From NCBI GenBank assembly GCA_035378985.1, contig DAOSUR010000001.1:1-64000 (forward strand): 64,000 bases of DNA, written 5' to 3'. Both the position numbers and the translations under genes were made by a program. The notes below the pieces were generated by a model. It worked only from the letters and a program-made list of their open reading frames with translations. It was not told where the DNA came from and ran no database searches. Within the stretch, counting starts at the first letter, position 1. Every line of letters begins with the position of its first letter. Source of the DNA: Anaerohalosphaeraceae bacterium (GTDB lineage Bacteria > Planctomycetota > Phycisphaerae > Sedimentisphaerales > Anaerohalosphaeraceae). This document shows, piece by piece, positions 17,780-26,369 of the stretch.

Positions 17780-19354
17780 CTATTCAAAAGAATCTGTACG
17801 AAACGGAACGGCGGGCAGTCCTTCCGCGTTATACAAGCTCACAACAGGAAAATCATCCCACGCATAGCGGACCGCCAGCGGTTCCCGGACCTGCGGGGAA
17901 CAGACTACTATTGTATCGCCGTCAATTCGGACATCCGCCCAAAAAAACGTTCGGTCCGGACCTGCAATCGCAAAGCCGCTCGGGCTGCCTTCTTTCAAAA
18001 CCAGCCCGCCTCCGATATGTGTAAAAGACAGACGAATGCAATTGTCTTCCACCACCATACTTTCAAAGACGGGACCGGAATATTCTATTGTTTCCCCATA
18101 AGCCAGCGAGCGGGCCGCCAGTGCCAAACGTCTGCCGACTTCCTGTTTATTCTTGGGATGAATATTGTCCGACTCACCGATATCGACCGCCGTAACCATC
18201 GCAACATTGGGGAGATTGCGATTTTTTGCCTGGGCTTCCCTTACCCGTGTTGTGCCTCCGCCTCGGCAGGGCTCCGCCGGCGGCTTGCCGTAGCCGGCCA
18301 GCTGCACATACACAAACGGAAAATCCCCCTGTCCCCAGCGGCTTCTCCAGTCCCGGATGAGCGTTTCCATAATCCGGTCATACACCGCCGCCGTCGGAAT
18401 ATTGGATTCCCCCTGATACCACAAGGTCCCGCGAATTGCATAGGGAATCAGCGGCGAAACCATCGCATTAAAAAGCACGCAGGGGCTGTGCTGGTCCAGA
18501 TGCGGATTCTTCACAGCGGCGGGTTTTCGCGGCGGTTTTTGTCCGGCAGATTCGGCCTTGGCGGAGGCCTCTTTCCACGCGGCCAAATCCGCTTCATACT
18601 TCTTTTGAGCCGCCCCGCTGTCATACTCCTGACATTTTCGGGCGTACTCCTCCAGCAGAAAGTGCAGGTCCGTTTCGGCCTCGAGGGCTTTTCGGCTGAT
18701 CCAGGCCTCGGCGGTACTGCCCCCGTAAGCCGTTGTAATCAGCCCGACCGGCACATTCAGTTTTTTATGAATCTCGCGGGCGAAAAAATACGCCGCCGCC
18801 GAAAAATGCCCGACCGTCACCGGGGAACAGACCTCCCAGCGGCCCTCCACATTATCAAGGGGCTCATCACGAGTGCCGAACGGCACATCAAAGACCCGAA
18901 TGCCCGGCCAGTTGGCCGCCGCCACCTCCGCCTCCTCGTTGAGCACGCCGCACCAATACCGGTCCTCTCGAGCGACCGTCATATCCATATTCGATTGGCC
19001 CGAGCAAAGCCACACCTCACCGAGCCAGACATCCACAAACGTTCGGGTTTCGTGCTTCCCGGAAACCGTCATTTCATACGGCCCGCCGGCCAGCATCGGT
19101 TCCAGCACAATCCGCCACCGGCCCGAAGCATCCGCCAGCACGCTTTTGTCCTGCCCGGCCAGCCGCACAGTGATTTCCTCCCCCGAAGCCGCCTTCCCCC
19201 AGACCGGAATCGGCCGGCCCTGCTGAAGCACCATCGAATCGCCGAAAATCCCGCACACCTCCAGGGCAAGTGCCGGAGCGGAAAGAACGAAAAGAATCCA
19301 AAGGAGGACCGCTGTTCTGTGCGCCGTCCTGCAAAAGAGCGCTGCTGTTTTCAT
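17780..19354 (-). CDS. Secreted sialate-O-acetylesterase-type carbohydrate esterase
   Basis: The 524-residue protein has a signal peptide (about 1-30, APALA). A beta-sandwich start (EVCGIFGDSMVLQQGRPIPVWG) precedes the SGNH/SASA core: LCSGQSNMDM near residue 118 carries the nucleophile Ser, and ESDNIHPKNK near 395 supplies the Asp/His pair. Enzymes of this group remove O-acetyl groups from sugars, including xylan and pectin side chains and sialic acid; in this operon acetylated pectin is the likely substrate. The charged segment at about residues 245-285 is an insert. Its ATG overlaps the GH28 stop (ATGA). Confidence 0.87.
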   Translation of the reverse strand: MKTAALFCRTAHRTAVLLWILFVLSAPALALEVCGIFGDSMVLQQGRPIPVWGKAASGEEITVRLAGQDKSVLADASGRWRIVLEPMLAGGPYEMTVSGKHETRTFVDVWLGEVWLCSGQSNMDMTVAREDRYWCGVLNEEAEVAAANWPGIRVFDVPFGTRDEPLDNVEGRWEVCSPVTVGHFSAAAYFFAREIHKKLNVPVGLITTAYGGSTAEAWISRKALEAETDLHFLLEEYARKCQEYDSGAAQKKYEADLAAWKEASAKAESAGQKPPRKPAAVKNPHLDQHSPCVLFNAMVSPLIPYAIRGTLWYQGESNIPTAAVYDRIMETLIRDWRSRWGQGDFPFVYVQLAGYGKPPAEPCRGGGTTRVREAQAKNRNLPNVAMVTAVDIGESDNIHPKNKQEVGRRLALAARSLAYGETIEYSGPVFESMVVEDNCIRLSFTHIGGGLVLKEGSPSGFAIAGPDRTFFWADVRIDGDTIVVCSPQVREPLAVRYAWDDFPVVSLYNAEGLPAVPFRTDSFE

Positions 19355-20727
19355 TCAAGCCCCGTCATACTGCGGCAGTTTTCAAACCGAACCTTTGAGC
19401 CGTCATCCGCCTGAATTCGGACATTCCGAAAGACCCAGTTTTCCGCATTCTTAATGATGCCCGCCTTTTTGGCGGTGATGTCAATGTTTTCCAGTAAAAA
19501 GGAACCGGCCGGCTGATTTTTGCGTCCGCTGACGGAAATCGCCGTTTCCGAATCCACCCCCTTGATGTTGCGAATGGTAATATCCCGAATATAGGGCGTC
19601 CCCAAATCCTCCGGCACCTGCTGAAGCAGCGCCTTCCAATGTTTGGGAAATTCCCGGCCTTCTGCCTCCAGCTGTTTGCGCACTTCGTCCGGCACGGTGT
19701 TGTACGCCGGATACCAGTCATAATCCAGCTTGATGGCCTCGCGGACATTGTGCATCTGGATGTCGTGAATATAGGCATCGCGCACCGTACCGCCTCGGCC
19801 CTGCGTGGATTTGAACCGAATGCCGGTGCTGGTTCCGTAGGCCTTCAGATTGTACGCTTCCACATTGTAGATGCCGCCGGAGGTCTCGCTGCCGAAGGTA
19901 ATCAGGCCGTGTCCGCGGCGGGCGATGCAGTCCCGAATCACCACATTGTACGTCGGACGGTTCACCCGCAGCCCGTCGGCATCCCGTCCGGCCTTCAGGC
20001 AGAAATTGTCATCGTTGCAGTCAATATCGCAGTTCTGCACCAGCACGTTGGAGGACGAATCGATGTCAATCCCGTCTGAACTGGGGCCGACCCGCTCATC
20101 GAGGTTGGCCCGAATCGTCAGCCCGTCCACGACAACATTGGTGCTGTAGCAGATATGCACCGTCCAGAAGCCCGGCTCCTGAAGCGTCAGGCCCTCCAGC
20201 TTCACATTGGACGCATTGTAAATCAGAATCAGCCGCGGCCGCTTGCAGTCGTAATCCACTACCCAGCGCAGGCCCTTGGGGTCATACTCCCGCCGCATCG
20301 TCCAGTATTTATCCCACCACATCGAGCCGGATCCGTCGATGGTTCCCTTGCCGTATATCCGCACGTTGGACACGTTGTGGGCATTAATCAGCGCTGCGGG
20401 CCAGTCCGTCTCAATCCCCGCCACGCGTGTATAGATTTCCGGATACTCCGACTCATCCTGAACCCCCTTAATCAGGACCCCTTCGTCCACCCGCAAATCC
20501 ACCCGCTCTTTGAGAAAAATCGAACCGGTCAGATAGGTACCGGGCGAAAACATCACCGTCCCGCCGCCCGCCTGTGCGCAGGCATCGATCGCTTTCTGAA
20601 TGGCCCTGGTATTGACCGTTTTGCCGTCCGGCACCGCCCCGTACTCGCAGGCGTTAAACTCTTTGGCCGCGGCCGCCGCTGAAATCCCCAGCAACCCCAG
20701 AAACACAACCATTCTTTGCAAATTCAT
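19351..20727 (-). CDS. Secreted GH28 polygalacturonase-type glycoside hydrolase
   Basis: The 458-residue protein has a signal peptide (1-21, AAAAA) and a right-handed parallel beta-helix. GH28 active-site blocks are in order: SSDGIDIDSS near residue 219, CNDDNFCLKAG near 235, GHGLITFGSE near 270 and TGIRFKS near 300. These correspond to the N/S-T-D, D-D, G-H-G and R-x-K motifs, so the catalytic aspartates are kept. The family hydrolyses alpha-1,4-galacturonan or the galacturonosyl-rhamnose linkage. With PL11 and GH106 neighbours, an exo-acting rhamnogalacturonan or galacturonide hydrolase is likely; exact specificity is not readable. Confidence 0.92.
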   Translation of the reverse strand: MNLQRMVVFLGLLGISAAAAAKEFNACEYGAVPDGKTVNTRAIQKAIDACAQAGGGTVMFSPGTYLTGSIFLKERVDLRVDEGVLIKGVQDESEYPEIYTRVAGIETDWPAALINAHNVSNVRIYGKGTIDGSGSMWWDKYWTMRREYDPKGLRWVVDYDCKRPRLILIYNASNVKLEGLTLQEPGFWTVHICYSTNVVVDGLTIRANLDERVGPSSDGIDIDSSSNVLVQNCDIDCNDDNFCLKAGRDADGLRVNRPTYNVVIRDCIARRGHGLITFGSETSGGIYNVEAYNLKAYGTSTGIRFKSTQGRGGTVRDAYIHDIQMHNVREAIKLDYDWYPAYNTVPDEVRKQLEAEGREFPKHWKALLQQVPEDLGTPYIRDITIRNIKGVDSETAISVSGRKNQPAGSFLLENIDITAKKAGIIKNAENWVFRNVRIQADDGSKVRFENCRSMTGLE

Positions 20728-20763
20728 AAAAACTCCTCTGCACAGTTTCCCTATCAGTACGGT

Positions 20764-22779
20764 TTACGGTTCCGTCGTCTTTTTCAGGTCTTTCGATGCC
20801 GCCAAGGCAATCGCCCGGCCCTTCTGGCCGACCGCACAGTAAAAATGATAAACGATTCCGTTCCAATAGACAACCCAGGGCTTGTGGGCATACGTCTCGT
20901 CCCACGGTTCGGAGGAGGCAATCAAATCCGGGCCGTCCCACTTGGTCCAGTGCACCAAATCATACGAGCAGGCAAAGGTATCAAAAGCCCCCGGCCGCCA
21001 GAACGCCCCGAAATAAAACATCACCCACAGGTCGCCGATTTTGGCAATCTGCGGGTCCCCGCTGATGCCGGGCTTTCCGGCGGGCGATCGGTTTTCCAGA
21101 ACCGGCCCCGGCCCGAACCGTTTCCACTGCACCATATCGTGCGAAACGGCCATTCCGATCCGCTCTCCGCCTTCGCGGGCGGCCGCATTGTAAAACATCA
21201 CATACGGCGCCCCAACCGTCTGCTGCGGGTCATAAAGGACATGGCTCTTAAACAGCGTCCTCCTCTCAAAAAGGCGTGCATCCGAGTCTGAAGGACGCAG
21301 GACAGGTTCGGACAGACGCTGCCAGGGTTTGGCCGCCGACGGGTCATCCGTCCAGGCCAGCCCGATGGACAGCGGCGGCGTTTCGTATCCTTCCTTTTCT
21401 CCGCCCAGATAAGACAGCCAGTATTTGCCGTCATGGGTATGCAGTCCATAGTCCCCTCCCCACCGATAATCGTAGAGGGCAATGCCGCCGGCGGCCTGCG
21501 CCCAGTCCCAGGCTCCCTCCTGCCCGTGCGGCAGAATCACCCCCTGCGGGCTCCAGTGCACCAAATCATCGCTCACCGCCAGATGGGTGGTATAACCGGC
21601 GGGCTTGTCTTCCATCTGAAAATAAATCATATACCAGCGGCCCTGATGGCGAAAGACTGTCGGGCCGTCCACCATCCTGCCCGCAGGCGGCTCAATCACC
21701 ACCCCGTATTTATACGGTGTCTTGACCTGCTCATAGACCGCCTGCATGTCCCGGCGGCTTACGGAAGTTCCTTTCAGTTCAATTCTCACCGGCTGGTTGC
21801 GGTCGCAGAAAAGCCAGCCGTCTTTCTCAACAAGTTCAGCAACCTGAATCGAGCTGCGCCGCTGTTCAAACCCGTCTTTTCGGACATCCTCTCCCCGCCG
21901 GCCGGGATGCGTGAAATAAAACACAAATGCCCGGTCGCCGCTGACCACCACATCCGGATGGCCGCCTTTAACCTGGTCATCCGTACCCATCCCCGGTTCC
22001 CGGAGCAGGTTGTCCTTCTGCCGCTCCCAGTTCAAAGCATCAGACGAGCGGTACACCCCCAGCCCGTCCCAGACATCCACCAGCATCCAATAGAACCCCC
22101 TCCACCAGAAGACCTTCGGCCCTTCGCCCCGCCACTGTCCGGGCACTTTTCCTTTATCCTCCCACCGATACAAATCCCGGCTGTCCGCATAATAAATGGA
22201 CTTGCCGTCGCGTTCGTTGTTGTACCACATCCGCCAGGTGCCGTTAGGCAGACGATAGACACAGGCATCAATCACCCGGTCGGAGGAAAGCGAAAGGGTG
22301 GATTGATATTCCCAGTCGATTAAGTTCCGGCTGGTCAGATGAAGAATCTCCCGCGGATGGTTCCAGTCGCGGAAAATCCCCGGCACATAGGTCAGATACA
22401 TATGCCAGGTGCCTTCGTGCTCGACAATCTCCGGGGCCCAGTAGGTATCGTCTCCTTTTTTGTAACCGATATTGGCCGTGCCCCGATAGGTCCAGGTCGC
22501 CCCGCCGTCAGCGGATTCAGCAATCCCGATCGGTGTTCCATGCACCCAGCTGACGCCTTCGGCATCGGCGGCGCTGGCCCGGCGGTTGGTATAAAACATC
22601 AGCCATTTCTTTTCATCCGGATGCCAGACCAGCACCGGGTCCGCCGCCCCGTCATAAACGGGGTCCCGATACAGGGGTTTGGCGGCCATTTTCTCTTCTC
22701 TTGCTCCAGCCGGAGCCTGTGCATTTGCAAGGGCGGCCGCCCAAACACCCAACACCCAAATCCATCGAAATCCTCTCAT
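20764..22779 (-). CDS. Secreted protein with two tandem GH43-like five-bladed propellers
   Basis: The 671-residue protein has a signal peptide (about 1-22). Two glycosidase propellers follow. The first (about 35-340) has DPVYDGAADPVLVWHPDEK, YWAPEIVEHEGTWHMYL, DACVYRLPNGTWRMWYN and EGPKVFWWRGFYWM. The second (about 365-671) has MVDGPTVFRHQGRWYMIYF, SGDPQIAKIGDLWVMFYF and YAHKPWVVYWNGIVYHFY. Each carries the acid-before-aromatic strand pattern of clan-F hydrolases. Such enzymes cut alpha-L-arabinofuranose or beta-D-xylose and galactose side chains. The ATG at 22779 with GGGAGG upstream is preferred to an in-frame GTG 18 bases earlier that overlaps this ribosome binding site. It lies 27 bases after PL11. 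Confidence 0.8.
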   Translation of the reverse strand: MRGFRWIWVLGVWAAALANAQAPAGAREEKMAAKPLYRDPVYDGAADPVLVWHPDEKKWLMFYTNRRASAADAEGVSWVHGTPIGIAESADGGATWTYRGTANIGYKKGDDTYWAPEIVEHEGTWHMYLTYVPGIFRDWNHPREILHLTSRNLIDWEYQSTLSLSSDRVIDACVYRLPNGTWRMWYNNERDGKSIYYADSRDLYRWEDKGKVPGQWRGEGPKVFWWRGFYWMLVDVWDGLGVYRSSDALNWERQKDNLLREPGMGTDDQVKGGHPDVVVSGDRAFVFYFTHPGRRGEDVRKDGFEQRRSSIQVAELVEKDGWLFCDRNQPVRIELKGTSVSRRDMQAVYEQVKTPYKYGVVIEPPAGRMVDGPTVFRHQGRWYMIYFQMEDKPAGYTTHLAVSDDLVHWSPQGVILPHGQEGAWDWAQAAGGIALYDYRWGGDYGLHTHDGKYWLSYLGGEKEGYETPPLSIGLAWTDDPSAAKPWQRLSEPVLRPSDSDARLFERRTLFKSHVLYDPQQTVGAPYVMFYNAAAREGGERIGMAVSHDMVQWKRFGPGPVLENRSPAGKPGISGDPQIAKIGDLWVMFYFGAFWRPGAFDTFACSYDLVHWTKWDGPDLIASSEPWDETYAHKPWVVYWNGIVYHFYCAVGQKGRAIALAASKDLKKTTEP

Positions 22780-22806
22780 GCCTGTCCTCCCTGACAAAGA
22801 CCTTTT

Positions 22807-25515
22807 CTATGAACCCGGCAGAGGTGAAACCCCTGTCACCGACATCCAGTCGATGTTGGCCAGACCTTCCGACTTTTCCGCAATCAGCCGAATGCGGTTG
22901 CTGCCGGCCGACAAAGGCACGGGAACGGCAGCCGTCGTCGTCCAGGTTGTCCACCCGCCGGTGCTCGGAAAACTGACATTCGTCGCCCGAGTCACCCCGC
23001 TGACACTCACGGCCCCGGTTCGGTTGCTGGTGCTGCCGTTGGCATACCGCCACTGCAGCTCGTACGTTCCCGCCGAGGCCGCATACACGGACCATTCAAT
23101 ATACATCCCGACGGCGTTGGCTGTATTGGCAAAACCGGTTCCTGTAAAGCCCGCGTTGTTGCTGTCAATCGTCCCCGTAAAGACTCCGATAAAACCCGGC
23201 TCATTTTCCTGAATGACAATCGTGGTAATGCTGTCCGGTGCCGCAATGACTTCACTCGAATACGCCGACTCATTGAGCAGGTTGTCCACCGCCGTCACCA
23301 CATAATAATACGTCAACCCATTCTGGACGGACGTATCGACATACGCCGAAGCCGTCAGCGGCTCCGGATTGAGCAGGATATATCCGCTGCCGGATGTCTC
23401 CGAGCGATACACATTATACCCGAGCAGGTCGGATTCCGTATTGTCCGCCCAGTCCAGCGTCACCATTCCGTCGCCGGCCCAGGCCAGCAGGCCCGTCGGA
23501 ACCGCCGGCGGAATCCGCTCCGGCCCTTCCCAATTTTCGGCAAAAACAGCAAACTCATAATAATTAATCCGGCAGTCCTCATTCAAATCCAGGCCTGGGG
23601 TCAGGCCGCAATCATTCAGAAGCCAGATGTCCGCAAACGAAGGCAAATCATCCAGATTCACGACATCGTCATTCGTAAAATCGCCGTACACCCAAATGTC
23701 GCCGGCCAAAATGATATCCGGCACCGGCGGAGACGCCATCCCGTCGCCCAGATAAAACCCCGGATGCGGCGGCTGATTGTAAGCCACATTCTGCCAGGCA
23801 ATCGCCAACCGATACTGGGGGTCATGCATCAGCGTATAGAACCGATAGCCGGCCACGGCTGTGGTTGTATAAATCCGCAATGCCGCATTGTCGTTCGTCC
23901 GCCAAATGACTTCCTCCCGCCAGTCGCCGAAGATGTCGGCCGACAGACACGGGGTCGACTTGCTCCCGTTGTTGGCCGAACAACCCGTGGCCGTAAGCAG
24001 CGTGCCGACGCCGTATTTGCTGATGACATTGCTGTCAAGAAATTCCCGCAATAAATCCCCATCCCACCAGACCATAAAATTGATGGGGTTGGAGTGACTG
24101 CCTAAGTTTACTCCGGTACACGTTGATAACGGTACACCGGTGGAAGCCCAGACCTCGTATCCTCGATAATCCGCCCGGATGTCGCCGGCACAGGCCCGGC
24201 CTGTATCCCCGCTGGCCGTATAGCGGAAAATAACCTGACCCGTTGCGGCATCCCGGAAAGAAGCCCCGTAAGGCGAACTCTCGTGGCACTGCCAGACCTC
24301 CAGCCCCGGCCGGTCCGGGTCCATATCCGATACATGGAGGGCATCCCCATGACCGAGCCCCGTTGAATACAACCCCTTTCCATTATGGTCAATCGTACAG
24401 GAGCCGTAAACAATCTCGTCAAAACCGTCGCCGTCCACATCGGCCACACTCAAGTTGTGATTGCCCTGTCCCATATAAGAGGAATAGCCGTTGTTGGTAT
24501 CAAATACCCACCGCTGCGTCAACTGACCGTCCCGCCAGTCCCAGGCGGCCAGCACTGCCCGCGTATAATACCCTCGGCACATCACTAGACTGGGCCGCTG
24601 ACCGTCCAGATAGGCCACACACGCCAGAAACCGGTCCACCCGGTTGCCGTAGGAATCCCCCCAGCTACTCACATTCCCCCGAGGCGGAACATAATAAGTT
24701 GTCGCCAGTTCCGCGCCCGTCAATCCGTCAAAAATCGTCAAATACTCGGGGCCGGAAAGGATATAGCCGCTGCTGTTGCGGTAATCCGCCAGCACATCAC
24801 CGGGCATCAGGACATAATTGCCCTGTCCATCCACTGTATAAGGAGCCGTTTTACAGGCTACCTCCGCCCGTCCATCACTGTCCAAGTCATAGACCATGAA
24901 CTGAGTGTAGTGGGCCCCGGCTCGGATATTTATCCCCAAATCAATCCGCCACAAAAAGGTGCCGTTCAGTTTATAGGCATCCAGATAAACATTTCCTGTA
25001 TAACCTGAAACAGAATTGTCTTTGGAATTATCCGGGTCCCATTTGACGATAATCTCATACTGGCCGTCCCCGTCCAGGTCGCCGACACTGCAATCGTTTG
25101 GACTGTAGGTGCAGGTATAGCCGTCCGGTGTCGTTACACCGGAAGGCACCTGAAGAGGAATCGTCAGATAAGGCGTGGACCAAACGCTCACCGGCTCCGT
25201 GGCCTTCCGCTCAATCCCGTTAATCACCGGAACAATTCGATACGTGCTCGAAAGGGTCCCGCCCGTATCTAAATAATTGGTGGAGTTGGTGATGGGGGTG
25301 GAATTCAGTTTGACGGAATCGCGATAGACATTAAATCCGATATCCGCCGGATCTGTTCCAAACAATCTCCATCCGATATAATTGGAATTGCCCGACCGGA
25401 CAGCAATCACCCCCCTGTCGAGTTTTTCCATATATCGGGGATCTGAAAATCCAGTCGAAGCAAGGATAACAAAAACGACAGCATATGCATAGAAAGTTCC
25501 CCTGTGCTCTCTCAT
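22807..25515 (-). CDS. PL11 rhamnogalacturonan lyase with dockerin-like, FN3 and CBM domains
   Basis: The 902-residue protein has a signal peptide (1-24). Residues about 25-605 are an eight-bladed PL11 propeller, with EKLDRGVIAVRSGNSNYIGWR at the start and calcium-binding DLDGDGQYEIIVKWDPDNSKDN, DLDSDGRAEVACKTAPYT and DVDGDGFDEIVYGSCTIDHNGKG. It cleaves the rhamnose-galacturonate backbone by beta-elimination. A double dockerin-like motif follows (about 608-665: GDFTNDDVVNLDDLPSFADIW and LDLNEDCRINYYEFAVFAENW), then an FN3 domain (about 668-757) and a C-terminal CBM6/35-like beta-sandwich (about 760-900). It is the first gene of the operon and opens depolymerisation outside the cell. Confidence 0.95.
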   Translation of the reverse strand: MREHRGTFYAYAVVFVILASTGFSDPRYMEKLDRGVIAVRSGNSNYIGWRLFGTDPADIGFNVYRDSVKLNSTPITNSTNYLDTGGTLSSTYRIVPVINGIERKATEPVSVWSTPYLTIPLQVPSGVTTPDGYTCTYSPNDCSVGDLDGDGQYEIIVKWDPDNSKDNSVSGYTGNVYLDAYKLNGTFLWRIDLGINIRAGAHYTQFMVYDLDSDGRAEVACKTAPYTVDGQGNYVLMPGDVLADYRNSSGYILSGPEYLTIFDGLTGAELATTYYVPPRGNVSSWGDSYGNRVDRFLACVAYLDGQRPSLVMCRGYYTRAVLAAWDWRDGQLTQRWVFDTNNGYSSYMGQGNHNLSVADVDGDGFDEIVYGSCTIDHNGKGLYSTGLGHGDALHVSDMDPDRPGLEVWQCHESSPYGASFRDAATGQVIFRYTASGDTGRACAGDIRADYRGYEVWASTGVPLSTCTGVNLGSHSNPINFMVWWDGDLLREFLDSNVISKYGVGTLLTATGCSANNGSKSTPCLSADIFGDWREEVIWRTNDNAALRIYTTTAVAGYRFYTLMHDPQYRLAIAWQNVAYNQPPHPGFYLGDGMASPPVPDIILAGDIWVYGDFTNDDVVNLDDLPSFADIWLLNDCGLTPGLDLNEDCRINYYEFAVFAENWEGPERIPPAVPTGLLAWAGDGMVTLDWADNTESDLLGYNVYRSETSGSGYILLNPEPLTASAYVDTSVQNGLTYYYVVTAVDNLLNESAYSSEVIAAPDSITTIVIQENEPGFIGVFTGTIDSNNAGFTGTGFANTANAVGMYIEWSVYAASAGTYELQWRYANGSTSNRTGAVSVSGVTRATNVSFPSTGGWTTWTTTAAVPVPLSAGSNRIRLIAEKSEGLANIDWMSVTGVSPLPGS

Positions 25516-25824
25516 AAAACCCCCAGTTGATTGTTTTCGCTGCAGCCAAAACGTATATTCAGGACAAATTAGATATATTATTGTTTTAAACCTACCCCAT
25601 ATACTGGGCTTGTCTGTTAGGGAAATAGAACAGAAATCTTTTTTTTGCCTATTTTTTTGAGAAAAAAGCGAAAAATCCGCCCTAAATACTCCATTTTCTA
25701 TGCGGGAGTATATCGTGTTTCTATCTCAAAGCAAAAAATGGGTAATTTTTTAAAAAAACCTCTAATTTTTTCGGAAAACTTCTATATCCAAGAACGGATG
25801 AATCTCTATGGAACTGGAGTAAAT
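25516..25824. other. Divergent control region between the PL11 operon and the ECF sigma operon
   Basis: This A/T-rich stretch of about 310 bases has no gene. It contains a palindrome of the form CCCA-N5-TGGG at 25596-25608, repeated in form upstream of the LamG/CotH gene at 39545-39557, and several poly-T and poly-A tracts. No consensus sigma70 promoter was found on either strand, which suits promoters read by an alternative sigma factor. In-frame codons before 25825 could extend the sigma factor but look non-coding. Confidence 0.4.
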
Positions 25825-26364
25825 ATGCCGGAAGAAAGAAAAAATCTGACATCGGAAGACTACCGGCTTTTTATCAAGCTCTATCTGGCCAACGAACGCC
25901 GGCTCTATGGGTTTGTACGGGCCCTGATTCCAAACTGGTCAGATGTAGATGATGTCATCCAGGAAACGGCTGCCGTCCTTTGGTCCAAGTTTGACCAATT
26001 TGACAAATCCACAAATTTCTCCGCATGGGCCCTGAAAATAGCCCATTTCCAGATCCTGAATTACTATAAAAATCAGAAAAAGGACAAGGTTTACTTCAGC
26101 GAAGATATGCTCAATCTTCTCGCAGAGAAAAACCTCGAATACCCCAATGCGGATGAACGGCTTCCGATTCTGAAAAAATGCCTTCAGCAGCTGAAGGCCT
26201 ATGAGCTGTCGCTGATTCAGATGCGCTACGAGCCGGGCAGCTCGACACGCCGGGTCGCCGAACAGACCGGCAAGGAGCTCCACGTGCTCTATCGAATGTT
26301 CAACAAAATCCATGCAAAACTCCTGCTGTGCATTCGCCGGAATCTTCGGGAGGTGTATTCATAA
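25825..26364 (+). CDS. ECF RNA polymerase sigma factor (Planctomycete/Verrucomicrobium group)
   Basis: The 179-residue protein has the sigma-2 region (YLANERRLYGFVRALIP, then DVDDVIQETAAVLWSKFDQFD), the linker and a sigma-4 helix-turn-helix (YEPGSSTRRVAEQTGKELHVLY). This is the usual length for ECF factors. The ATG at 25825 with GGAGT upstream is chosen; an ATG at 25798 is the alternative. A FecR-like membrane protein follows at once, so the pair forms a sigma/anti-sigma switch. Likely targets are the nearby surface-protein and pectin genes, but no binding motif is proved. Confidence 0.9.
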   Translation: MPEERKNLTSEDYRLFIKLYLANERRLYGFVRALIPNWSDVDDVIQETAAVLWSKFDQFDKSTNFSAWALKIAHFQILNYYKNQKKDKVYFSEDMLNLLAEKNLEYPNADERLPILKKCLQQLKAYELSLIQMRYEPGSSTRRVAEQTGKELHVLYRMFNKIHAKLLLCIRRNLREVYS

Positions 26365-26369
26365 ATCTT

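Noticed and set aside
17459..19414. 651-codon plus-strand ORF
   Set aside because: It lies opposite the GH106 start and the acetylesterase, has Pro/Arg/His-rich shadow composition, and no domain or ribosome binding site.
25645..25824. N-terminal extension of the ECF sigma factor
   Set aside because: The extra 60 residues are Lys/Phe-rich A/T sequence typical of the control region, and family length fits the later ATG.
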